Below the pieces are notes generated by a model. The model ran no database searches. It was not told the origin of the DNA and was given only the letters and a program-made list of their open reading frames with translations. Position numbers and translations under genes: made by a program. Below, in pieces: positions 1 through 5,873 of a DNA stretch of 23,845 bases. Positions within the stretch are counted from its first letter, which is position 1. Every line of letters begins with the position of its first letter. Origin of the DNA: a virus; the IMG/VR virus record IMGVR_UViG_3300013115_000102, positions 1 to 23,845 of that record. The stretch is one strand, 5' to 3'.

Positions 1-2339
1 TTTAATATAAAACCACGTCGAGGATGTTTGATTTGGTGAAACTCAAATCCTTTAAAGTCTGCGTAATTTTTAACCCAATTAACAAACCGTTGATTACTTA
101 TTTTCGCTTGGTCCGAAAATTCCTTTCTAAACTGGTCGACAATATCGTTGGTGTAAATCTTCGCGTCCAATCCAATTGAATCATCCAAAATAAAATCGTA
201 AAAATCTTTCGATGTCGATTGAATAAATCGTTTAATATTAACGTTTATCGATTCAGGTTTTATTAATCCAAATTTTAAGAATAAACGACAACAATTAATC
301 ATGTAATTATCAAAACGACTCCATTGTTCTGAATTCCACTCGTCAAAAAGTAACTTTCCAAACTCGTCTAAAGGCGTTCGATACTGGTTAAAATATTGGT
401 ATAATTCCACTTCGTGGCGTCGTCTATCATGTGACGAACCGGATCCGCTTAAAACATAATTAGTCGTAATTATAATTTTTGGCGATTTCTCGAACGGGAT
501 AAATATTTCATCTTTATTTTTTCGATTGACGCTTATTCCCTCAGTAATTATTGAAAACAAAGCCTCAAAGTTAAATTTCTTCTTTACATCATCGAACGCT
601 AGGATTTGAGTGTCTAACCCAACACGCTGAAAAACGAACTCACCGCGAGCAGGATCGAACGACTTTCCATCGATAGTTACTGATTTTTTAAATTTTCCTA
701 ATGCTGTTAATAACAAGCTTTTTCCACTTCCTCCGTTTGGATCTCCCGTTGATATTTCTTGATCGTTAAAAATAATTGCCTTTTGATCTGTTTTTGATTT
801 AAAAGAACTTATTAAATAACCGATAGTAGTTTCTAAAGTTTGAATTCTTTTGTTTTCATCCGCTGAAATCCTAGAAACAAATTTTTGAAAATCGTTTTCG
901 TCTGATTCTGTAATAATATAATCACGGTCAATAATTTGATCCTTCCAAACATAAGCGTTACAATCTATATAATCTTTAAGAGTTGCCCCATCTTTTGTTA
1001 CCTCAACCACTCCGTTTTGAAAATACAAATAAACAACCTCTTTTGTGTCGGACATCATTTTTAATTCTATCGAGTCCAGGAACGAAAGATATGTATCACT
1101 AAAATACTTTGTGGACGATGCGAGTACGTTCCAAATATCTAATTCAGATTTGTCGTAAAGGTAATTTAAAACAAAATCTTTTATTTTTGTTGCGGATGAT
1201 GCTCGTACAATATTCTCGTCAATATTTATAAATAACGGAACTTCTGATTTCTCATCATTATAAAATTTATAGAATCCTTTCTTTTCTAAAAACAACTTAA
1301 ATTGAACGTTATCTATAACGATTCGACTTCCTGTTTTCGTTTCGATTTCGTACCAAAATACAATCTCTTTTGAATTGTTTTTAATCGACTCGATAACTTC
1401 TTGGTCGGCTTGTGGAATTGCGTCCTTAATCTTTTCGATTGGGACGCCTTTATGTAATTGCGTCTCGATCTGTTTGTAAGTCTGCCGGTCCTCAAAGTAT
1501 TTCGATCCATGACTCGCTCTATTTCGGTAAGCTGATTTGATTAGGTTAGTCACTTCGCTTTCGGGCATGGATCCCATTACAATTTGGGATAGTATTGTCG
1601 ACTCTGCTACAAGTTGATCGATGCCGTAATCGTTAAAGGCCGACGCAAGTACAAAAAGGTTGTTATTTCGTTCACCTTCGATTAGTCCAAAATTATCGTT
1701 CCACCATTTCAAAAGGCGCGATATAATTTCGCTTGATTGCGTTAAAACGATTTGGGGCTCTCGTTCGGTGTATTGGTATCCTTCCTCTTCCGCTTTGTTT
1801 ATGAAAAGCTTTGAATCGTAGTTAATGTAAATAGTTGGATCGTAAGACTCAAAACAAGCGCGGGAAATGTTTTTGCAAGACTTATCGAAATAATCCGATT
1901 CGAAATATTTTTCAAGACCTCTGAAATAGAGTTTATATTCTTCTTTGTCGCATTCCGGTATTTTAACCAACGCTTTTAATCCGTTGCCGCTTGGAGAGGT
2001 AAAAACGCTTAAAACATATTCATCTGATTCTAATTTTTTACGCCATTCTTTGAACGTCTTGTCGTCTTTGAAATCGTCGAAGTCCAAAGAACAAATTCCG
2101 GACGACTTGATTAATGAGTCGTCCTTACGCGCTGAGAATGTACCCGCAAACAAAATACATGGTAACGACTTTTTTAGTTCGTTTCGTTTTTCTTTATCTG
2201 ACTCGTTTCTAATTTTTTCTAATAAAGCTTTAGAGGATCCGTTTTTAATCCTTCCAAGTATCTTTTCGATGCTAACCTGAAAGTCCCCCAATTTTGGATT
2301 AAAGAGGCTTTTGTAAACTGTGATTTGTGTTTCCTTCAT
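1..2339 (-). CDS. Primase-helicase (VirE-N/BT4734-like N-terminus, SF3-type ATPase), partial at window edge
   Basis: I translated the minus strand from the ATG at 2337-2339 and found an open frame of 779 codons that reaches base 1 with no stop, so the 3' end is missing. Residues about 60-125 (CILFAGTFSAR, SSGICSLDFDD, SPSGNGLKALVKI) match the VirE-N/BT4734-like primase fold; D86 and D88 are the likely metal ligands. The C-terminal half has a helicase core: Walker A GDPNGGSGKS at 532-541, Walker B ILAFDD at 579-584, sensor IIITTNY at 622-628 and arginines 639-641, as in phage D5/DUF5906-type SF3 proteins. The inferred role is priming and unwinding at the phage replication fork. It is the most downstream replication gene here, separated from the DnaA-like gene by 176 bp, and it starts directly after the AAAACACAAC leader. 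The domain calls come from motif recognition, not a profile search. Confidence 0.88.
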   Translation of the reverse strand, partial: MKETQITVYKSLFNPKLGDFQVSIEKILGRIKNGSSKALLEKIRNESDKEKRNELKKSLPCILFAGTFSARKDDSLIKSSGICSLDFDDFKDDKTFKEWRKKLESDEYVLSVFTSPSGNGLKALVKIPECDKEEYKLYFRGLEKYFESDYFDKSCKNISRACFESYDPTIYINYDSKLFINKAEEEGYQYTEREPQIVLTQSSEIISRLLKWWNDNFGLIEGERNNNLFVLASAFNDYGIDQLVAESTILSQIVMGSMPESEVTNLIKSAYRNRASHGSKYFEDRQTYKQIETQLHKGVPIEKIKDAIPQADQEVIESIKNNSKEIVFWYEIETKTGSRIVIDNVQFKLFLEKKGFYKFYNDEKSEVPLFINIDENIVRASSATKIKDFVLNYLYDKSELDIWNVLASSTKYFSDTYLSFLDSIELKMMSDTKEVVYLYFQNGVVEVTKDGATLKDYIDCNAYVWKDQIIDRDYIITESDENDFQKFVSRISADENKRIQTLETTIGYLISSFKSKTDQKAIIFNDQEISTGDPNGGSGKSLLLTALGKFKKSVTIDGKSFDPARGEFVFQRVGLDTQILAFDDVKKKFNFEALFSIITEGISVNRKNKDEIFIPFEKSPKIIITTNYVLSGSGSSHDRRRHEVELYQYFNQYRTPLDEFGKLLFDEWNSEQWSRFDNYMINCCRLFLKFGLIKPESINVNIKRFIQSTSKDFYDFILDDSIGLDAKIYTNDIVDQFRKEFSDQAKISNQRFVNWVKNYADFKGFEFHQIKHPRRGFIL

Positions 2340-2349
2340 GTTGTGTTTT
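2340..2349 (-). promoter_or_regulatory. AAAACACAAC leader of the primase-helicase
   Basis: On the minus strand the start codon is immediately preceded by AAAACACAAC. The same decamer or a close variant stands before four other early genes. There is no Shine-Dalgarno sequence. It is probably a phage translation-initiation leader, and it supports the start at 2339. Confidence 0.5.
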
Positions 2350-2515
2350 TTAAAGTTGTGGTCGGCTAAAATATAAAATTAATTGTATCCGCCCATATCT
2401 TAAACCCTTTATTTTATTACTCTTATTTCTTCTTTGGGCTACTTGGCGGAGTAAACTAAGGAAAAATAAATAAATAATAAATAAGTAATAATAGAGAGAA
2501 TAAGGGAGGTGCTTT
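2350..2515. other. AT-rich gap between primase and DnaA-like genes; possible origin region
   Basis: This stretch of about 166 bp has no ORF I can support. Positions 2462-2494 are a run of AAATA/TAAT units. GGCGGA at 2445-2450 and its inverse TCCGCC at 2388-2393 form a widely spaced inverted pair. I found no DnaA box (TTATNCACA), clear promoter or strong terminator. An AT-rich tract between a DnaA-domain gene and a primase-helicase is a reasonable candidate for a replication origin, but that rests on position alone. Confidence 0.25.
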
Positions 2516-3046
2516 TTACTGCCTAGTCGCCGAATAACCTTTTCCGTAGTGGTGTTTACATAGTCCTTTTGAAAAAACTTTGTTGTTGCAATTATTAACC
2601 ATACACCTAATGTCCTTTATTTCGTATTTTCCTTGCATTTTAAGCATTCTTTCACACTCTTCGACCTTTTCCTTAAGATTCGGGTCAAAACCTCTTAGAG
2701 CGTCTTTAATTTTATTTTCTGAATGAATTGCGGTTGCGTGATCCTTTCCGAAATAACTTCCCACTTTTTGATACGAAAACCTAGTGTATTTGTAAAGTAA
2801 ATACATTCCAATCTGTCTTGCTTGTACTATATCACGTCGTCTTGTTTTCGACATTATAGTTATTCGGTCTAATCTCGACACAGACGAAACAACTTCAATT
2901 ATATCGTTTATGTTATAGATTATCATCGAATTATCATCGAAATAAACTTCCACTTCTTTTTCTATTTCTTTAATTAAGTCGCTAATTCCAAAAGTTTCGC
3001 CTTTCAGTTTGGAAGCCGCTCTCCATACCATCTTTTTATTTAACAT
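2516..3046 (-). CDS. DnaA domain IV-like DNA-binding protein with C-terminal zinc finger
   Basis: The protein has 176 residues. Residues about 66-115 match domain IV of DnaA, the DnaA-box-binding helix-turn-helix: a basic TRRRDIVQARQIGMYLLY helix, then KVGSYFGKDHATAIHSENKI, the equivalent of the DnaA signature GRDHTTVLHA. No AAA+ module precedes it; residues 1-60 are short and unrelated to the DnaA ATPase. Residues 148-167 carry C-x4-C-x9-C-x2-H (C148, C153, C163, H166), a small zinc-binding finger of a type common in phage proteins. It probably binds DNA at the phage origin or at host DnaA boxes, either to recruit the primase-helicase or to interfere with the host. Its start overlaps the stop of the upstream zinc-ribbon ORF, and it has the AAAACACAAC leader. 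The domain IV call is firm; the role is inferred. Confidence 0.8.
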   Translation of the reverse strand: MLNKKMVWRAASKLKGETFGISDLIKEIEKEVEVYFDDNSMIIYNINDIIEVVSSVSRLDRITIMSKTRRRDIVQARQIGMYLLYKYTRFSYQKVGSYFGKDHATAIHSENKIKDALRGFDPNLKEKVEECERMLKMQGKYEIKDIRCMVNNCNNKVFSKGLCKHHYGKGYSATRQ

Positions 3047-3189
3047 TCTTCGTTGTGTTTTTTAATAAACTTGTAAGAGCATTTTTTACAAGTCGTTCCG
3101 TTGTGTTTTAACTTTACCCCGCAAAACTCGCAAAAGAATTGCGGGAATAAAGAAAGTTGAATTTTCGGGTTAGGTTTTTCGTTAGGCAA
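3040..3189 (-). CDS. Small zinc-ribbon protein (49 aa), TTG start
   Basis: This short frame fills the gap between the exonuclease and the DnaA-like gene. The only plausible initiation codon is the TTG at 3187-3189, three bases after the exonuclease stop; an in-frame TGA lies just upstream. The product has CEFCG at 20-24 and CKKCS at 34-38, a compact C-x2-C...C-x2-C zinc ribbon, and ends KHNEEC. Its stop overlaps the ATG of the DnaA-like gene (ATGTTAA), so the two are probably translationally coupled. The leader word AAACACAAC occurs twice inside the frame, each time encoding KHN. The tight packing and the metal motif support a real gene. The non-ATG start and short length leave doubt, and part of the sequence may exist mainly as the leader of the next gene. 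Confidence 0.55.
   Translation of the reverse strand: MPNEKPNPKIQLSLFPQFFCEFCGVKLKHNGTTCKKCSYKFIKKHNEEC
3052..3061 (-). promoter_or_regulatory. AAAACACAAC leader of the DnaA-like gene
   Basis: AAAACACAAC followed by GAAGA and then the ATG at 3046, read on the minus strand. A second copy lies at 3100-3109 inside the zinc-ribbon ORF and is not followed by a usable gene start. Confidence 0.5.
3069..3093. repeat. Perfect 8-bp inverted repeat ACTTGTAA-N9-TTACAAGT
   Basis: ACTTGTAA at 3069-3076 and TTACAAGT at 3086-3093, separated by nine bases, form a perfect hairpin or operator-like palindrome. It lies inside the zinc-ribbon ORF, 23 bases upstream of the DnaA-like ATG. No T-tract follows on the minus strand, so it is not a typical terminator. 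It could fold in the mRNA to tune translation of the downstream gene, or be a protein-binding site. Confidence 0.45.
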
Positions 3190-3191
3190 TT

Positions 3192-3818
3192 CTAAAAAGT
3201 ATCAGTTATTTTCGATTCGTATTCATCAAGTTTTTTAATGAATTTAGTTAGTCCCGTTTCGAAATCTTTCAAATCGTCTTTAATATCCTCGCGGTGAATT
3301 GTTACGATGTGAATCGGCCTAATCTCGAATCTTGGATCGAACGATACAAAATACATTGTTTCGATTGTTTCAGCCATTGCGAAATAATGGTAAACCTGAT
3401 ATTTGTATTCTGCGGGAACTCTATTTGTTCGAATGTATTCAACGTGTTTTTTAGTCGATGGACATTTAACCTCAACGCCTGCCATTGGGATATTCGCACC
3501 GTCTAAAATCAATCCGTCCGGTGAAAGGTGACAACCAGGTAATTTATCATTTGTTACTAATCCAAACGATTCGACTTTTAAATCTTGTCTATCCTCGAAC
3601 TCAGCGATTGCGATTGGTTCAAGGTCAATCCCTCTTTGCATTGCTTCGTTTACAAAATTTTCTTCGATGTGGTCCGAATGTCTCTCGGCGATAAGTTCAT
3701 CGATTAAAGGTAAATTGTTTTTGGCAAACGCGGATTTAACGCGCGTTCCACCAATTGAACCTTTTCTTAATTCGGTCCATTCTTTCGTTCTTTGTTCTAA
3801 CTCCTTAACTAAGTTCAT
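3192..3818 (-). CDS. YqaJ-like viral recombinase / lambda-type 5'-3' exonuclease
   Basis: The protein has 208 residues, a normal length for the YqaJ/lambda exonuclease family of the PD-(D/E)XK nucleases. It has the N-terminal RTKEWTELRKGSIGGT block, MQRGIDLEP (E67), LSPDGLI (D101), GVEVKCPSTKKH (E116 and K118, the catalytic ExK) and YKYQVYHYF (Q141). This enzyme degrades one strand of a duplex end to give a 3' overhang for single-strand annealing. The start overlaps the end of the upstream conserved gene by 14 bp, which suggests a functional pair. An AAAACACAA leader precedes the ATG. Family assignment is firm; the partner is discussed under the next gene. Confidence 0.92.
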   Translation of the reverse strand: MNLVKELEQRTKEWTELRKGSIGGTRVKSAFAKNNLPLIDELIAERHSDHIEENFVNEAMQRGIDLEPIAIAEFEDRQDLKVESFGLVTNDKLPGCHLSPDGLILDGANIPMAGVEVKCPSTKKHVEYIRTNRVPAEYKYQVYHYFAMAETIETMYFVSFDPRFEIRPIHIVTIHREDIKDDLKDFETGLTKFIKKLDEYESKITDTF

Positions 3819-4290
3819 TTTTCATTGTGTTTTTAGTGTTAATAATTTCTTTGTGATTCTTCTCGTCTGAATTTAAAGACTTCCAAATCGATTGAAGGTC
3901 TGATAAATCCAACGCTCCTTTTAATTTCTCGATCGCTTCGGTTGGGTCGATGTTCGCTTTTGGTTTTACTTGTCTAACTCTTAAAGCGTCGGTCGTTTCT
4001 CCAAATGCCGAAACTTTCTCGGTTCCAAGTAAAATTGTTTTTCCGATCCAATCCTCAACGTACGGCGAACCGTGAACGCTTGTAATTGTTTTCGCGTTTG
4101 TTTTGTTACAAATCATACCTTTGTCGACTTGCTCGAAATAAAGAACCATACACGACTCTTTTCGTCCCGACTGTCCTTCGACCTCTTCGTTTTTAACTTC
4201 GACGATTGTTAATTCTAAATCGTCACCATCTATTGAGTACCCGCCTAAATACTGGTAATCAAAATTGTTTTTCCAATGTGTTTTACTCAT
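3805..4290 (-). CDS. Conserved phage protein; candidate ssDNA-binding/annealing partner of the exonuclease
   Basis: The protein has 161 residues. The pattern MSKTHWKN...YLGGYSI, ELTIVEVKNEEV, CMVLYFEQ, MICNKTNAKTI, GSPYVEDWIGKTILL and VSAFGETTDALRVRQVKPK resembles a conserved phage protein I have seen next to YqaJ-type nucleases and that is usually left without a function. The alternation of beta-strands with conserved Gly and Trp over residues 5-110 would fit an OB-like fold, followed by a helical, charged tail (about 115-161). It overlaps the exonuclease gene by 14 bp and is the first gene after the second shared promoter element. No RecT, Redbeta or ERF signature is visible in the window, so a role in single-strand binding or annealing is a reasonable guess. 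That is inference from context. Confidence 0.7.
   Translation of the reverse strand: MSKTHWKNNFDYQYLGGYSIDGDDLELTIVEVKNEEVEGQSGRKESCMVLYFEQVDKGMICNKTNAKTITSVHGSPYVEDWIGKTILLGTEKVSAFGETTDALRVRQVKPKANIDPTEAIEKLKGALDLSDLQSIWKSLNSDEKNHKEIINTKNTMKNELS
3824..3833 (-). promoter_or_regulatory. AAAACACAAT leader of the exonuclease
   Basis: AAAACACAAT followed by GAAAA and then the ATG at 3818, lying inside the end of the upstream gene. It is a variant of the early-gene leader. Confidence 0.45.
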
Positions 4291-4294
4291 TTTT

Positions 4295-4304
4295 GTTGTG
4301 TTTT
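4295..4304 (-). promoter_or_regulatory. AAAACACAAC leader
   Basis: AAAACACAAC followed by AAAA and then the ATG at 4290 on the minus strand. It is almost identical to the leader at 5065-5074. Confidence 0.5.
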
Positions 4305-4341
4305 AAGATTATGAGATTAAAGTTATAAAATACTTTTTAAC

Positions 4342-4357
4342 TGAACAAATTTATTCA
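4342..4357 (-). promoter_or_regulatory. Shared promoter/operator element B (TGAATAAATTTGTTCA)
   Basis: On the minus strand this 16-mer contains TAAATTTG, an exact Bacteroidetes -7 box (TAnnTTTG), flanked by TGAA and TTCA arms. A near-identical element lies at 5114-5129. The distance from the box to the next ATG is 56 bp here and 57 bp there. No TTG -33 box is visible at the usual spacing, so an activator or phage factor may be needed. A second candidate -7 (TAACTTTA) lies just downstream. Confidence 0.5.
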
Positions 4358-4364
4358 ATAAAAT

Positions 4365-4562
4365 TTATATTTCTACTTCCGATCCGTCAGTTTTACGAAC
4401 TATAATCGTTGCGTCGCATAATTCGCAAAATTTTTTGAACTCGCTTAATTTCATTGTTTCGTCTCTGACTGATCTATGAAACGACGTCGAATGTGTTCTA
4501 ATTTGTTTCGCGATCGAATCGACTGAATTCGGTTTCGCTATTTCGTTTAGTTGTTTTTTCAT
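4365..4562 (-). CDS. Small putative HTH (Cro-size) DNA-binding protein
   Basis: The protein has 65 residues. Residues 13-55 (SVDSIAKQIRTHSTSFHRSV, then DETMKLSEFKKFCELCDATI) follow the helix spacing of short XRE/Cro-type HTH proteins of Bacteroidetes phages, with a final beta-strand IIVRKTDGSEVEI. I cannot verify the HTH without a profile search. The gene lies between the two shared palindromic promoter elements and stops only 7 bp from element B, a typical place for an autoregulator. Its start is preceded by AAAACACG, a variant leader, which overlaps the stop of the preceding gene. Confidence 0.5.
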   Translation of the reverse strand: MKKQLNEIAKPNSVDSIAKQIRTHSTSFHRSVRDETMKLSEFKKFCELCDATIIVRKTDGSEVEI

Positions 4563-4563
4563 G

Positions 4564-4860
4564 TTAACGTGTTTTGTATAATAATTCTAATGTTTTGCGG
4601 TATCTATCTTGCAACCTGGTTAACGCCGCTTTTTTAATCTCCCAAATATGATAACGTATTTTTGTTGTTGCTATCATATTGAATTGGTTATTATACCACT
4701 CTATTGATTTATAGGCCGCTTGTGTTTGTTTCTGCATGAAGTCGACCGAATTAGCTATATCCTCCAATAGATTAATCGTTGCGATTCGATATGGATCATC
4801 ATAGCTATATTTTGCCATTTCTTCAACCCTTCTTTGAATTTCGTTTTTAATTGCGTTCAT
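4564..4860 (-). CDS. Hypothetical helical early protein (98 aa)
   Basis: Not recognised. The sequence is strongly alpha-helical and charged, rich in Lys, Arg, Tyr and Gln, with no Cys and no membrane segment. Its ATG has an A-rich leader ending AAATAAACAAA instead of the AAAACACAA form. It lies 15 bp after the 61-residue gene and directly before the HTH gene, so all three probably share the transcript from element A. Small helical early proteins of phages often act on host proteins, but nothing here shows that. Confidence 0.65.
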   Translation of the reverse strand: MNAIKNEIQRRVEEMAKYSYDDPYRIATINLLEDIANSVDFMQKQTQAAYKSIEWYNNQFNMIATTKIRYHIWEIKKAALTRLQDRYRKTLELLYKTR

Positions 4861-4875
4861 TTTGTTTATTTGTAT

Positions 4876-5061
4876 TTAAAGTGATTCGTTTGCGAAGTCT
4901 ATTAATTTTTCCAATTCATACGATGCGTTCTCGTCATCTTTTAACCTTTCTCTAAGTTCAAACCTATAAGGCATGATTTTAAAAGGCTTAACATATTCGT
5001 TATTTCTTAACTGTTGCTCGTATTTAGCAATGTTTTGTTCTCTAAGTTCTTCGTAGTTCAT
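4876..5061 (-). CDS. Hypothetical early protein (61 aa), first gene of the early operon
   Basis: Not recognised. This is a short helical protein with N-terminal MNYEELREQNIAKYEQQL and a central FKIMPYRFELRERL segment. It is the first gene after promoter element A and has the full AAAACACAAC leader four bases before the ATG. The position and the strong leader suggest high early expression. There are no motifs, signal peptide or membrane segment. Confidence 0.65.
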   Translation of the reverse strand: MNYEELREQNIAKYEQQLRNNEYVKPFKIMPYRFELRERLKDDENASYELEKLIDFANESL

Positions 5062-5064
5062 TTT

Positions 5065-5074
5065 GTTGTGTTTT
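5065..5074 (-). promoter_or_regulatory. AAAACACAAC leader of the first early gene
   Basis: AAAACACAAC followed by AAA and then the ATG at 5061. It is nearly the same as the leader at 4295-4304, and the two transcripts would have leaders of similar length. Confidence 0.5.
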
Positions 5075-5111
5075 TAAATCGATGATGTAAAGATAATCAA
5101 AAAAAGTATTC

Positions 5112-5131
5112 AGTGAACAAAAATATTCACT
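5112..5131 (-). promoter_or_regulatory. Shared promoter/operator element A (AGTGAA...TTCACT around TATTTTTG)
   Basis: The arms AGTGAA and TTCACT form a perfect 6-bp inverted repeat with an 8-bp centre. On the minus strand the centre is TATTTTTG, a match to the Bacteroidetes -7 box TAnnTTTG. The core TGAATAwwTTTGTTCA is shared with element B. It lies 57 bp upstream of the first early ATG and just downstream of the late terminator. A TTG -33 box is not seen at normal spacing. TATCTTTA further downstream is an alternative -7. Confidence 0.55.
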
Positions 5132-5163
5132 TAATCGCTATTTAGAATGATTACAAATAAGAA

Positions 5164-5183
5164 AAGGTGACCGAAGCCACCTT
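5164..5183 (-). terminator. Terminator of the late/lysis operon, cUUCGg tetraloop
   Basis: On the minus strand AAGGTGGC, loop TTCG, GTCACCTT forms an 8-bp stem (one G-T pair) closed by the very stable C(UUCG)G loop, followed by TTCTTATTTG. It stands 47 bp after the last late gene and just before early promoter element A, so it separates the two blocks. Confidence 0.75.
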
Positions 5184-5229
5184 AACACTTAAACACAACT
5201 TTGCCCCTTAGATCGGGACTAAAGAATCT

Positions 5230-5430
5230 TTATTCTCCTATTATCTTAATAGCTTGTTCGTCATCGATTAAACCTTTCGATACTAAATAACAAGCCGCAA
5301 CGATTTGGATAATCCTAACCGCTAATTTTGCGAATTTTCTTTGTTTGGCGTTTGTTGTAACTGAATTAACAATGTTATCTAACTTCGCGCCTTTTGGGAT
5401 TGCTCCGTATATGTTTTTAATCCACTTCAT
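5230..5430 (-). CDS. Small one-span membrane protein of the lysis region (66 aa)
   Basis: Not assigned to a family. Residues about 35-55 (AKLAVRIIQIVAACYLVSKG) can form one membrane span; a basic stretch (KQRKFAKLA) precedes it and an acidic tail follows. It begins two bases after the endolysin stop and is the last gene before the terminator. By position it could be a spanin-like component, an antiholin or a small accessory holin. There is no lipobox and no cleavable signal peptide. Confidence 0.6.
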   Translation of the reverse strand: MKWIKNIYGAIPKGAKLDNIVNSVTTNAKQRKFAKLAVRIIQIVAACYLVSKGLIDDEQAIKIIGE

Positions 5431-5432
5431 AA

Positions 5433-5858
5433 TTACTTAATTTCGAAATGTGGGCGATCTAACCATCCTTTCCAGTTCCCCCCCCACTCTAACTTAACAC
5501 CTTCTAAGGCCGCCGCTTGTAACATACAAACCGCAACTTTATTAAATAACAGCTCTTGTTCTTTTGGATCCATAGTGTAAACGTTTTCACCTTTAACGTA
5601 CGGAATCACATCGACCGCTTTCCCGCTTTGGTGATATGATTTTTTATCGTATCCATCATATTTAGAAAAACTATTCTCGAACAATTTGTTTTGCTCGTCA
5701 GCTGTTCTTAAACCTCCAAACTCAGGAATTGACATATCAACACCGTCTTTTTTTCTTGATGCGATACGAATCGCTCTAAATAAAACACGTACGATTTTCT
5801 CGTCTACGCCTTTCATTCTGTTTAACGATGTTTGTCCCCACTGGTATTTTTGCGCCAT
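5433..5858 (-). CDS. Endolysin: M15 (VanY-like) L-alanyl-D-glutamate / D-Ala carboxypeptidase-type peptidase
   Basis: The 141-residue length is normal for a single-domain M15 phage endolysin such as the T5 type. The zinc site is complete: H76 and D83 in SYHQSGKAVDVIPY and H137 in RPHFEI, with FGGLRT (R51) upstream and LEWGGNWKGW before the last ligand. It cuts peptide stems of host peptidoglycan at the end of the cycle. There is no signal peptide, so it needs a holin to reach the wall. It lies between the STAS-like gene and the one-span membrane protein. An AAAACAC stretch sits 10 bases before the ATG, a weaker form of the early leader. Confidence 0.9.
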   Translation of the reverse strand: MAQKYQWGQTSLNRMKGVDEKIVRVLFRAIRIASRKKDGVDMSIPEFGGLRTADEQNKLFENSFSKYDGYDKKSYHQSGKAVDVIPYVKGENVYTMDPKEQELLFNKVAVCMLQAAALEGVKLEWGGNWKGWLDRPHFEIK

Positions 5859-5873
5859 TGTTTAGAAGTGTTT

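Noticed and set aside
1945-2280. Plus-strand open frame of 111 codons
   Set aside because: It is antisense to the primase-helicase, whose domains are clear in the opposite strand.
5191-5200. AAACACAAC on the plus strand in the early/late junction
   Set aside because: It is in the opposite orientation to all genes and is followed by no start codon, so I take it as chance.
2340-5230. DnaA boxes (TTATNCACA) expected with the DnaA-like gene
   Set aside because: None was found by eye in the replication block; the binding site of this protein is therefore left open.
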